DNA of 50,417 nt, from the NCBI RefSeq assembly GCF_024129435.1, contig NZ_JAMXXN010000022.1:1-50417 (forward strand), in the 5' to 3' direction. Position 1 is the stretch's first letter; each line of letters begins with the position of its first letter. This DNA is from Acinetobacter lwoffii. Lineage in GTDB: Bacteria > Pseudomonadota > Gammaproteobacteria > Pseudomonadales > Moraxellaceae. Shown here piece after piece: positions 1 to 8,344 of the stretch. A program made the position numbers and the translations under genes. The notes beneath the pieces are model-generated. The model was not told where the DNA came from and searched no databases. It saw only the letters and a list, made by a program, of their open reading frames with translations.

Positions 1-74
1 CAGAAGCTGGACTTCGATAAACTCAACAACTCCGCCATTCTGCTTCGTTCGTTTCCGTCTATCTCGTCGGTATG
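1..74 (-). other. rRNA operon leader (5' part), transcribed out of the window
   Basis: Positions 2-74 are an exact inverted copy of 50344-50416, and position 1 differs from its partner. Each copy begins a few bases downstream of a strong promoter that points off the window. Long identical transcribed leaders next to the origin, reading away from it, fit rRNA operons. The 16S gene itself is not in the window, so this is inference from promoter type, duplication and position. Confidence 0.7.
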
Positions 75-79
75 GGTGC

Positions 80-107
80 ATTCTAGAGGATTTCAGAATC
101 ATTGCAA
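80..107 (-). promoter_or_regulatory. Strong promoter, probably rRNA operon P1
   Basis: On the minus strand TTGCAA (102-107) is followed after 16 bases by TAGAAT (80-85), just ahead of the duplicated leader. The right-hand copy has the same geometry (TTGCAC-16-TATAAT). The AT-rich tract beyond 108 would serve as an UP element. Confidence 0.65.
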
Positions 108-547
108 CCCCCAATTCACTATATTTTTCACGTATGTCTTTTTTTTCTACAAAAATTACTGAAAAATCGCTTTTTTATCTAATTTTTAAGCGTTTTTATG
201 CAATAAACCCACTAAACACGTCATTTTATTTTTATAACTGAAAATTCATTTAGACCTAAAAACTATCACAATAATATTTAAAACAGTATTTTTAGCCTTT
301 TGACATTCAAATCTTATCTTTTATTTAAATTAGCTCATCAAAAGAAAACCAAAATTATTCTATCTCGTCCAATAAACTGATCTAAATCCTAGACTCCTCA
401 ATTGATGAGTTATTTTTTACGTACAAGGCTTTTATAAAAGCCTATTTTTAGGCTGCTATATAGCAGAGGTATTCATTTTTAGTTTTTCGAATCCCAAGAC
501 CATGCGTAGATCACTTATATATAGAAGATAAAGTCTGTTATTTTGCA
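108..547. other. Gene-free AT-rich stretch
   Basis: This stretch lies between the left rRNA promoter and the first gene. I see no open frame with a ribosome binding site and no clear terminator. The part nearest 108 is probably upstream promoter sequence for the rRNA operon; the rest holds nothing I recognise. Confidence 0.5.
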
Positions 548-841
548 TTAAGCGACTTTTTCCTGCTGTTGCTGTCCACGCCAATGTTGCATGACCTCTA
601 CAGTCATGTCTTTCTTACCCTGATAATCCTCGGCAATAAAGAATAATTTCGCGCGTCGCGGTAACTGCTCTTCAATCAGGGAAAATAGAAAGTAATGCGC
701 GGCCAGATCAAGCTGCATAAATAAAGTATAGACAGATCCATAGAGTTGCTGTTTTTGTTCGACCGGCTGGTATTCAAATAAGAACCGTAATATGCAATCG
801 ATTTGTTCATCAAAAATATTTTCTGTTGGAAAGCGATACAT
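548..841 (-). CDS. Small hypothetical protein, 97 aa
   Basis: I do not recognise a family. The protein is soluble-looking, with no signal peptide or membrane segment. It is rich in aromatic residues in the first 70 positions and ends in a glutamine/lysine tail (about residues 87-97). The start is supported by a purine-rich AGAGGTG about six bases upstream of the ATG. It stands alone, with over 400 bp of empty sequence on both sides, and is transcribed toward the left rRNA promoter. It is probably real because the frame is closed cleanly and has a good ribosome binding site, but the function is unknown. Confidence 0.6.
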   Translation of the reverse strand: MYRFPTENIFDEQIDCILRFLFEYQPVEQKQQLYGSVYTLFMQLDLAAHYFLFSLIEEQLPRRAKLFFIAEDYQGKKDMTVEVMQHWRGQQQQEKVA

Positions 842-1331
842 TCAATCACCTCTGCCTTAATTTTTTATGTTTTGCACTTTTCTTTTCGAGTCATTTTGGA
901 GTCAATTGAAATGAACTCATTCTTAGGGTCATTCACCTAAGTTCAATTTACTGGTTAATTTTAAGTTTGATGGCTCAACGAGAAAAGCAGGCATGCAGAT
1001 TTATATCTTGATTACGCAATAATAAAGAAAAAAGGAAGAGATCTCTCCCAAAATCTCCTCCTTAGAATTGAATCTTTACCCGATCCATTATGTCATTATT
1101 ATAGTTATTCACATTATATTAACTTGTCTCTTTATTTAGAGACCTGATCAATTATGGAGTTGTCTGTTATTGATCATTACCCTCTAGATATGCTTTTCAC
1201 GGAATCTCTAGACGAATAAATCTTATACACAAAAAACCAGAAATGCAAGCCAAATGGCAAAATTTAAATGTTGTTTTTATAAGGTTTTTTTTGAATTTCT
1301 ATATTTATATAATTCATATACAACTTAAAAA
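842..1331. other. Gene-free stretch upstream of the small hypothetical gene
   Basis: AT-rich, with no supported reading frame. It holds a short perfect inverted repeat around 1126-1143 (GTCTCT/AGAGAC arms), not followed by a T-run, so it is not an obvious terminator. The promoter of the 548-841 gene should lie near 850-950. Nothing else is recognisable. Confidence 0.45.
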
Positions 1332-1360
1332 ATAAAAGCAGACCGAAGCCTGCTTTTATT
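1332..1360 (-). terminator. tyrS terminator
   Basis: The inverted repeat AAAAGCAG/CTGCTTTT with an eight-base loop lies just past the tyrS stop. In the minus direction it ends in a T-rich tract. Confidence 0.75.
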
Positions 1361-1379
1361 TCAATAACTTATCCGTTTT

Positions 1380-2594
1380 TTAGTCAATAAAAGTGACTTT
1401 AGCGATTGCTTTTTTACTGGCCTGAACAATCAAAGTTACGTTCTCTTTCACAGAATAGGTCGTATCTACAGTCTGCCAATCCACTTTCACTGCACCACGG
1501 CCTAATGCATCCTTAGCCTGGGCTGCATTTTTGGTTAAGCCGGCTTCACGTAAAATCGAGGTAATAAAGATTTCCCCACCAAACTCGCCACGTGAAATAG
1601 TTACTTCTGGCGTACCTTCGGGTAATTCACCTTCAGTAATGATATTGCCCGCGCCTTTATGCGCATTGGCAGCCGCCTCTGCACCATGGAAACGCTCAAC
1701 CAGCTCCAGTGCAAGAATCTTTTTGACTTCTTGCGGGTTACGGCCTTCTGCCACTTCTTTTAATAGTTGCTGAATTTCTTCAATGGTTTTGAAGCTCAGC
1801 AGATCAAAATAACGCTCAATCAATGCATCCGGCATTGAGAGCACTTTCTGGTACATCGCGCCCGGTGCATCAAATACACCAATATAGTTACCTAAAGATT
1901 TAGACATCTTGTTGACGCCATCTAAACCTTCAAGGATTGGCACTGTGATACAGACTTGAGCTTCTTGGTTATAGCGACCTTGTAAGGTACGACCCATCAA
2001 CAAGTTAAAGGTTTGGTCTGTACCACCCAATTCAACATCTGCTTCCAACGCAACAGAGTCATAGCCTTGTACCAATGGGTACAAAAATTCATGAATCGCG
2101 ATCGGTTGTTGATTGTTATAACGCTTGGTGAAGTCATCACGCTCAAGCATACGTGCAACCGTTTGCTGTGATGCCAATTGAATTAAATCAGCCGCAGTTT
2201 TTTGTGCAAACCACTCCGAGTTAAACACCACTTTGGTTTTGTTTGGATCAAGAATTTTAAATACTTGTTCTTGATATGTTTTAGCGTTCTCTAAAACCTG
2301 TTCACGTGACAATGGCGGACGTGTAGCACTTTTTCCGGTTGGGTCACCGATCATCGCAGTATAGTCACCAATCAGGAACAACACTTCATGACCCAAGTCT
2401 TGGAATACTTTTAACTTATTAATAAGAACTGTGTGGCCCAAGTGCAAATCAGGTGCAGTCGGGTCAAAACCCGCTTTAATTTTTAATGGACGATTCAATT
2501 TTAATTTCTTGAGAAGGTCTTCTTCAGAAATAATTTCGTGGGTGCCTCGTTGAATGAGGGCAAGTTGTTCTTCAGCCGGCAGGAAATTTGACAT
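1380..2594 (-). CDS. tyrS: Tyrosine--tRNA ligase
   Basis: Cytoplasmic class I aminoacyl-tRNA synthetase that charges tRNA-Tyr. The HIGH-type motif appears as HLGH (residues 51-54) after FDPTAPDL, and the KMSKS loop is at 229-233. A C-terminal S4-like RNA-binding domain covers roughly 335-404. The HLGH form and the length of 404 aa fit the TyrZ-type enzymes common in gammaproteobacteria. I start at the internal ATG giving [10 protein letters not shown] rather than the ATG four codons upstream, because that is the usual N-terminus of the family. The gene is divergent from anmK across an 80-bp promoter region and is followed by its own terminator. Confidence 0.96.
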   Translation of the reverse strand: MSNFLPAEEQLALIQRGTHEIISEEDLLKKLKLNRPLKIKAGFDPTAPDLHLGHTVLINKLKVFQDLGHEVLFLIGDYTAMIGDPTGKSATRPPLSREQVLENAKTYQEQVFKILDPNKTKVVFNSEWFAQKTAADLIQLASQQTVARMLERDDFTKRYNNQQPIAIHEFLYPLVQGYDSVALEADVELGGTDQTFNLLMGRTLQGRYNQEAQVCITVPILEGLDGVNKMSKSLGNYIGVFDAPGAMYQKVLSMPDALIERYFDLLSFKTIEEIQQLLKEVAEGRNPQEVKKILALELVERFHGAEAAANAHKGAGNIITEGELPEGTPEVTISRGEFGGEIFITSILREAGLTKNAAQAKDALGRGAVKVDWQTVDTTYSVKENVTLIVQASKKAIAKVTFID

Positions 2595-2674
2595 CACAAA
2601 ATCCAATACATCAGTTACTCAATTTGTGCGATATACTAACACTTTTTCAGCATATTGCAGGCTTAAGAATAACC

Positions 2675-3802
2675 ATGACAGCGATCTATATTGGGGTAAT
2701 GACCGGCACGAGCATGGATGGTGTCGATATTGTTGCTGCTTCTTTTGATCCACTCCAGCTTCATGCCACACTCACTTTGGCATTTGATCCTGACCTTCGG
2801 GATGAGCTGATGGCACTGACCTTGCCAGATGACAATGAAATTGACCGCCTGGGCAAGGCTGATGTTGCACTGGCACAAATGATTGGTCATGGTATTAATG
2901 CGCTGATTGAAAAAAATAACCTGGATAAATCCAGAATTAAGGCGATTGGCTCGCATGGCCAGACTATCCGGCATCGTCCTGAACATGGCTTCACCCTGCA
3001 AATTGGTGACCCGAACATCATTACTGAAATTACTCAGATTCCGGTGATTTCAGATTTCCGTCGTCGTGATCTGGCGGCAGGTGGTCAGGGAGCACCTTTA
3101 GTTCCGGCATTTCATCAGGATATTTTCCAGCATGACAGCATTCACCGGGTAATTTTAAATCTGGGTGGCATTGCCAATGTCAGCCTGCTGCCTGCCGGGA
3201 AGCCTGAAGAGGTATATGGTTTTGATACCGGACCGGCCAATATCCTGATGGATGCTTGGTGTTCCCGTTATACTGGCCAGCCTTTTGATGAAAATGGTAA
3301 CTGGGCAGCATATGGCACCCCGATTCGCAGTTTACTCGATCGCTTGCAGTCACACGAATTCTTCTCCAAAGAACCTCCGAAAAGTACTGGTCGTGAAGAT
3401 TTCAATCTGGAATGGCTAGATGAACAGATTGCCGACTGGCGCAATGACCTACAATACGATGAACTGGAAGACACTCCGGAAAATGTACAGGCGACTTTAT
3501 TAAAGCTCACCACCCGAGCCATTAAAAAAGCAATTTACCGCTCTGGCATGGATACCGGACAGGTTTTTGTTTGCGGTGGTGGTGCCTACAACTCACATTT
3601 ACTGGAGCAGTTGCGCTGGCGCCTGCGCAAACATGAATGGAGCGTACAGACTACCGCCGATCTGGGCCTCAGTCCGACCTGGGTAGAAGCTACTGCCTTT
3701 GCCTGGCTGGCCATGCGTTTTATGAACCAGCTGAATGGTAACTTGCCTGCAGTCACTGGTGCCGCTGGCTATCGCGTCCTCGGCACCATTACTGCTGTTT
3801 AA
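2675..3802 (+). CDS. anmK: Anhydro-N-acetylmuramic acid kinase
   Basis: Cytoplasmic kinase of peptidoglycan recycling; it opens the anhydro ring of anhMurNAc and phosphorylates it to MurNAc-6-phosphate. The protein begins MTAIYIGVMTGTSMDGVD, the family's N-terminal ATP-binding signature, and GSHGQTIRHRP and VCGGGAYN follow in the expected places. From the ATG at 2675 the product is 375 aa, close to the family's usual length of about 370; the open frame runs further upstream but has no homologous character there. Its neighbours, the lytic transglycosylase downstream and mpl 5 kb away, belong to the same murein-recycling theme, although each has its own transcription unit. Confidence 0.95.
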   Translation: MTAIYIGVMTGTSMDGVDIVAASFDPLQLHATLTLAFDPDLRDELMALTLPDDNEIDRLGKADVALAQMIGHGINALIEKNNLDKSRIKAIGSHGQTIRHRPEHGFTLQIGDPNIITEITQIPVISDFRRRDLAAGGQGAPLVPAFHQDIFQHDSIHRVILNLGGIANVSLLPAGKPEEVYGFDTGPANILMDAWCSRYTGQPFDENGNWAAYGTPIRSLLDRLQSHEFFSKEPPKSTGREDFNLEWLDEQIADWRNDLQYDELEDTPENVQATLLKLTTRAIKKAIYRSGMDTGQVFVCGGGAYNSHLLEQLRWRLRKHEWSVQTTADLGLSPTWVEATAFAWLAMRFMNQLNGNLPAVTGAAGYRVLGTITAV

Positions 3803-3861
3803 ATTCAGCGAATTACTATTATCTTGCATGACTATAATAGCTACTCAAAAACAGTCATCAC

Positions 3862-3891
3862 AAAAGGTCTGCATGAATGCAGACCTTTTTT
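3862..3891. terminator. Bidirectional terminator between anmK and the lytic transglycosylase
   Basis: A long stem AAAAGGTCTGCAT / ATGCAGACCTTTT, with T-runs usable from both sides, sits between two convergent genes. Confidence 0.85.
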
Positions 3892-3905
3892 CGTTTTCAA
3901 TATTT

Positions 3906-5198
3906 TTATTGCATCATGCGTTTGGCATTTTCATTTCTAAAAGCACGCAGAATCTGCTGACCGGCACGACCTGTAGGACTTAAGCCCAAACGCTGCTGTT
4001 CCTGACGAATCGCCTGACGGGTTTTATCTCCAATCAGACCATCCACTGCACCAATATCATAGCCACGGTTTAACAGAAATTGCTGGATCTCACGACGTTC
4101 TGCACGCGAAGTTCCCGGATCATCAGTAGGCCATGTGGCCATAAATGAACCTTTACCTTGCAGGCGATCGGATAAATGTGCAATCGCCAAGGCATAACTT
4201 TCTGCCGCGTTATAGCTATAAATGGCATCAAAATTTTTAAATACCAAAAATACTGGGCCACTCGGGCCTGCAGGTGCAAGTAATCCTGCTTGAGAGGATT
4301 GTGATAAATTCCCTTGAATTAATGCCGAACCATCGGCACGTACCACCCCTTGATTGTTCCAACTACTCAAGGATTTTTTATTTCTTCGGCTTTCACCGGA
4401 AACCGACATGCCTTGAGGGATCTTGACTTCAAAACCCCAAGGCTGTCCGCTCTGCCAGCCACGCTTGCTTAAAAAGTTGGCAGTTGATGCGAGTGCATCC
4501 GGAATGCTCGAAACTAGATCACGTCGGCCATCACCATCAAAATCAACTGCAAGCTCATCATAAGTCGATGGCATAAACTGGGTATGACCAAATGCGCCTG
4601 CCCAGGAACCCTTTAATTGTTCTTCACGCACATCGCCACGCTGTAACAGTTTCATAGTGGTAAAAAACTCACCACGGAAATAACTCTGGCGACGACCTTC
4701 ACAGCTCAAAGTTCCTAAAGCCTGTAATAAAGGATATTTCCCCGAAATATCACCAAAATTACTTTCGACACCCCATACCGCAACTACCGTTTCTGCAGGT
4801 ATACCATAGGTGGCAGCAACACGATTGAGCACCTCACGATGTTGCTGTAATTTTTGCCGGCCGAGCTGAACCCGTTCTTCATCCACCAAACCAGACAGAT
4901 AATCCCAAATTGGGGTAGAAAATTCAGGCTGGTAATTCAGGCGTTCAATCACTGAATAATCAGGGCTTAAGTTTTGGGTATAACGATCATAGGTACTGCC
5001 GCTTACACCTCTAGCAACAGCTTGACTGCGCAAATTGGTGAGACAGTTTTGAAAATTATTTTGGGAGGCATAATTCGGGATATTTGAACTAGAGGTCAAA
5101 TCAGTCGGCGTGACACGTTGACCATTAATAATAAGTTCAGCCTGTGCCTGTGAAGCAGCCAAGACCACAGAACCAATAAAAAGTGCAAGCCGTTGCAT
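3906..5198 (-). CDS. Lytic murein transglycosylase, MltB family, with peptidoglycan-binding domain
   Basis: Exported enzyme that cleaves the MurNAc-GlcNAc bond to give 1,6-anhydro muropeptides. The signal peptide (MQRLALFIGSVVLAASQAQA) has an AQA cleavage site at residue 20 and no lipobox, so it should be soluble periplasmic rather than a lipoprotein like E. coli MltB. The SLT_2 catalytic domain runs about 40-340; the likely catalytic Glu145 is in VWGVESNFG, and GAFGHTQFMPSTY follows. A C-terminal PG_binding_1 domain (about 365-425) includes LLNRGYDIGAVDGLIG. It is convergent with anmK. Its promoter must lie in the motif-rich intergenic region at 5.2-5.9 kb. Confidence 0.9.
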   Translation of the reverse strand: MQRLALFIGSVVLAASQAQAELIINGQRVTPTDLTSSSNIPNYASQNNFQNCLTNLRSQAVARGVSGSTYDRYTQNLSPDYSVIERLNYQPEFSTPIWDYLSGLVDEERVQLGRQKLQQHREVLNRVAATYGIPAETVVAVWGVESNFGDISGKYPLLQALGTLSCEGRRQSYFRGEFFTTMKLLQRGDVREEQLKGSWAGAFGHTQFMPSTYDELAVDFDGDGRRDLVSSIPDALASTANFLSKRGWQSGQPWGFEVKIPQGMSVSGESRRNKKSLSSWNNQGVVRADGSALIQGNLSQSSQAGLLAPAGPSGPVFLVFKNFDAIYSYNAAESYALAIAHLSDRLQGKGSFMATWPTDDPGTSRAERREIQQFLLNRGYDIGAVDGLIGDKTRQAIRQEQQRLGLSPTGRAGQQILRAFRNENAKRMMQ

Positions 5199-5274
5199 AA
5201 GACCCTTGAGTATTTAGATTTTGAATTATGTTTCTACCTTAGCAGCTCATGATGAAAATTAAAGCGCCAATGCG

Positions 5275-5708
5275 TAAATTTAAATCCATAATTCCTACAC
5301 TTTTAAATTCATTTTGTAATCTTTAAATTTAAACATGAGTTATCCACAAGCCTGATTTAAATTCAAATCAGCGGGATTTTTAAATTCAAATTCAAAACAC
5401 TTGCAATCAGTTTTAAATTTAAAAATTACTAGGGATAACTTGTTTCAGGAAAAGCGACTCTCGATCATCAACATGCTCTAATTACACTAGTTTTTCTTTT
5501 AAATTCATTTAAATAATGGGCTAATATTTTTAAATTCAAAACTTTGAATTTATTTATCCAGTTTTAAATTTGAATTCATATTTTTTTGAATTTAAAAGCG
5601 CAAGTTTAAATTCAAAGTCCGATTTAAATTCGAATTTGTTTTTATGAATTTAAATTCAAAACCACTTTCCAGTTTTAAATTCAAACTTTGATTTTAGGCT
5701 TATCCACA
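5275..5708. repeat. Cluster of TTTAAATTCAAA-type motifs framed by two DnaA boxes
   Basis: The 713-bp gap between the transglycosylase and purK contains six exact TTTAAATTCAAA copies (starting at 5356, 5379, 5529, 5605, 5649, 5674) and one exact reverse complement at 5585. Variants start at 5302, 5322, 5412, 5498, 5563 and 5623. Perfect DnaA boxes TTATCCACA, both on the plus strand and 360 bp apart, lie at 5340-5348 and 5700-5708. There is no open frame. The same motif plus DnaA boxes recurs at oriC and downstream of gyrB. The function is unknown; a DnaA-binding, origin-related or nucleoid-organising site is the inference. Confidence 0.7.
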
Positions 5709-5862
5709 AATGAATATGACAAAATTCAGCGGTAAATAAGATTTTATTGAATTGGTATATTTATACTCAATTGATCAGTTTATAAGCAATTGATTTAAAA
5801 ACTGATCCGACCAATGGCAGGTATTTTTGAAGAGGCGCAATCATGCCTGAAAGCAGACAAAT

Positions 5863-5897
5863 AAAAAAGCGATCACCGAAGTGATCGCTTTTTTTAT
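5863..5897 (-). terminator. purEK operon terminator
   Basis: The stem GCGATCAC / GTGATCGC with loop CGAA is flanked by A- and T-runs immediately past the purK stop. Confidence 0.9.
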
Positions 5898-5911
5898 CAG
5901 CAAGTTAAAGC

Positions 5912-7033
5912 CTAGATGGTCATATCTTCGCTCAATGCCAATGGATTCGGTAAAATTTTCGCCAGTTGGCGGCAAAGTACAGACAATTGCGCGCTGTCAT
6001 TTGGCATCAGGGTAATGTGACCAATCTTGCGGCCTTCGCGCTCTGACTTATTGTAAAGATGCAAATGTGCACCTTCCAGAGCAAGTACATCTGCAGATTT
6101 CGGATGCTGACCAATGATGTTCACCAAGACAGTTGGGCGGATCACTTCAGTTGAACCTAAAGGTAAACCTGCCACGGCACGCACATGGTTTTCAAACTGC
6201 GAACATACTGCACCTTCAATCGACCAGTGACCCGAGTTATGCACACGTGGTGCCATCTCGTTGGCATATAGGCCATTGTCTGTCACAAACAACTCAAGGG
6301 TCAGCACACCGACATAGTTCAGATGATTCAGCAGGCGAGTGATGTATTCTTGTGCTACCGGCTGCAAGTCAGTACTGTCCGGTGCTGGCACAATCGAGTG
6401 CGACAGAATGCCGTCATGATGATGATTTTCCGCCAATGGCCAGGTTTTAACATCACCATCTTGGCCGCGTACTGCAATGATTGAAACTTCACGCGAGAAG
6501 GTGACAAAGCTTTCTGCAATCAGCTCACCTGCAGGGCCCAATTCTGCCCAGGCCTGATCCATCTGATCGGTCGAACGTAAAACGAATTGGCCTTTACCAT
6601 CATAACCGCCACGCGAGGTTTTCAGTACGATCGGCAAGCCCAGTTCAGCTACAGCAGCCTCTAAGCTTTCCAGTGAAGTGACCGCTTTGTACGGTGCAAC
6701 CGGAATAGCCAGTTCATCAAACAAGGCTTTTTCAGACAGACGATGCTGGGCAATCGCCAAAGCCTGACGCGGCGGATGCAGTTGCTTGCTTTGCGTCAGT
6801 ACATCAACATCTGTAAGTGGCGTATTTTCAAACTCAAGGCTAAATACATCTGCACTATTAATAAAGTCTTGCAGACCATTTTCAGCCTGGCTCGAAATCA
6901 CCGGACCCAAAGCAGCAGAAGGACAGTCTGTGCTGGCTTCAAAAAATGTACATTGAATATTTAATGGAAGTGCCGCTTGCGCCATCATACGACCCAGCTG
7001 ACCGCCACCAAAAATACCGATGGTTTTATCCAT
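5912..7033 (-). CDS. purK: N5-carboxyaminoimidazole ribonucleotide synthase
   Basis: Purine biosynthesis enzyme that uses ATP and bicarbonate to carboxylate AIR to N5-CAIR. The N-terminal GIFGGGQLGRMMAQAA is the PurK signature. An ATP-grasp domain covers about 95-270 (VLKTSRGGYDGKGQF, LTLELFVTDNGLYANEMAPRVHNSGHW), and a C-terminal domain includes HLYNKSEREGRKIGHI. At 373 aa it has a normal length. It lies 15 bp downstream of purE on the same strand, so the two successive steps are almost certainly co-transcribed as purEK. A terminator follows. Confidence 0.96.
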   Translation of the reverse strand: MDKTIGIFGGGQLGRMMAQAALPLNIQCTFFEASTDCPSAALGPVISSQAENGLQDFINSADVFSLEFENTPLTDVDVLTQSKQLHPPRQALAIAQHRLSEKALFDELAIPVAPYKAVTSLESLEAAVAELGLPIVLKTSRGGYDGKGQFVLRSTDQMDQAWAELGPAGELIAESFVTFSREVSIIAVRGQDGDVKTWPLAENHHHDGILSHSIVPAPDSTDLQPVAQEYITRLLNHLNYVGVLTLELFVTDNGLYANEMAPRVHNSGHWSIEGAVCSQFENHVRAVAGLPLGSTEVIRPTVLVNIIGQHPKSADVLALEGAHLHLYNKSEREGRKIGHITLMPNDSAQLSVLCRQLAKILPNPLALSEDMTI

Positions 7034-7048
7034 AATCTGTGTCTCGAC

Positions 7049-7561
7049 TTAAGCTTGGCCTGGAATATTGTTACTTGCCACTTTATCTGTTTGCGCTGCA
7101 CGGAAATCTGCAACATTTTTTGCGATTTCTGGACGGGTCAAACCCAGAATTTGCGCGGCCATAATGGCAGCATTGGTGGCACCGGCAGGACCGATGGCCA
7201 AGGTACCCACCGCAATACCGGCTGGCATTTGCACAATAGACAGCAATGAATCAACACCGTTTAAAATCGAAGATTTCACCGGTACACCCAAAACTGGAAG
7301 ATCAGTTTTCGCTGCACACATACCCGGTAAATGCGCTGCGCCACCTGCACCGGCAATAATTACATGAATACCACGATCACGCGCTTGCTCGGCATATTCA
7401 AACAGGCGGTCTGGGGTACGGTGTGCAGAAACAACTTCGGCTTCAAATGGGACACCAAGCTGCTTGAGCATATTGGCAGTGTGTTCGAGAGTTGCCCAAT
7501 CTGATTGAGAACCCATGATAATACCTACGAGAGGAGTATCTTGTGCAGCAGCCGCATTCAT
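7049..7561 (-). CDS. purE: N5-carboxyaminoimidazole ribonucleotide mutase
   Basis: Converts N5-CAIR to CAIR, the step after PurK. The class I PurE features are visible: IIMGSQSDW near residues 14-22, VSAHRTPDR, and the glycine-rich [11 protein letters not shown] loop that binds the nucleotide. The length of 170 aa is typical. It is the first gene of the purEK pair, with its promoter in the 7562-7760 gap. No PurR-like operator was recognised there, so regulation is not evident from the sequence. Confidence 0.96.
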   Translation of the reverse strand: MNAAAAQDTPLVGIIMGSQSDWATLEHTANMLKQLGVPFEAEVVSAHRTPDRLFEYAEQARDRGIHVIIAGAGGAAHLPGMCAAKTDLPVLGVPVKSSILNGVDSLLSIVQMPAGIAVGTLAIGPAGATNAAIMAAQILGLTRPEIAKNVADFRAAQTDKVASNNIPGQA

Positions 7562-7760
7562 TGCAAATTTTCCAGAGATTAAAGTGAGATAAAGATAAAT
7601 CTCGACGAGAGAGCCAAGCTTGAATAGGAGTGCGTATTATAGACTGAAAATTCAGCTTCATAAAATTTAACGGTCAAAGCAAGGCTCGATTTTTCTTGTT
7701 TTTTTATCGAATTTTCAAAAACTGTAATAAAAATAGGGTAGTAGTCACACTTGCAGCCAT

Positions 7761-8108
7761 TCAGGAACTGCGGAATACAAAATAGACACATCCACACAGA
7801 CATAAAGCAGCCCAGAGATAATCCAGTTTAAAGGGCTGTTTAAACATAAAAATCATAAAAGGAACAAAGACTAGTAAGGTCACGACTTCCTGGGTGATTT
7901 TCATTTGACCGACTGCCAGGCCTTGCTGCTCCAGTAATTTGGTCGCTGGAATCATCAGACTATATTCAAACAGGGCAATGGCCCAGCTGAACAAAATCGC
8001 TTGCCAGAGCGGTGCATCATGCGGCAAAAATTTTAAATGCCCATACCAGGCCAGGGTCATAAAACAGTTGGCAATTACCAGAAGAAATAAAGCCGGCAGC
8101 ATTTGCAT
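7761..8108 (-). CDS. DMT-type small membrane protein (DUF486 family)
   Basis: Inner-membrane protein of 115 aa with four hydrophobic segments (about 4-23, 34-55, 73-90, 95-112). The sequence WYGHLKF in the first third and the terminal LWAALCLCGCVYFVFR look like the DUF486/COG3169 group within the drug/metabolite-transporter superfamily. The substrate is unknown for the family. It stands alone between purE and mpl, and its stop lies about 200 bp upstream of the purE start on the same strand. Family assignment is by recall of sequence style. Confidence 0.75.
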   Translation of the reverse strand: MQMLPALFLLVIANCFMTLAWYGHLKFLPHDAPLWQAILFSWAIALFEYSLMIPATKLLEQQGLAVGQMKITQEVVTLLVFVPFMIFMFKQPFKLDYLWAALCLCGCVYFVFRSS

Positions 8109-8344
8109 GCACTCTGCAAAAAAGTCGAACTTATTTTACGGTTTATTTGGCGAAAAGATATTGCATCGCTTTGAAATTTTCTTTGAATTTATCCGTGAAA
8201 CAGGATTTAAAAAATCCCACAACAAGGCCAGAATTTTCACTATCTTTTCAGCTAAAGCCTTGCTATCGTTGCTTGCAAATTGAATAAATCATGACAACAG
8301 CACCAATATAAAGTGATGGGTCAGACAGGAACGGAGTAAAGTAG

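Noticed and set aside
5275..5685. CRISPR array
   Set aside because: The repeated unit is only about 12 bp, AT-only except for one C, occurs in both orientations with irregular spacing (about 18-86 bp) and no uniform spacers; no cas genes.
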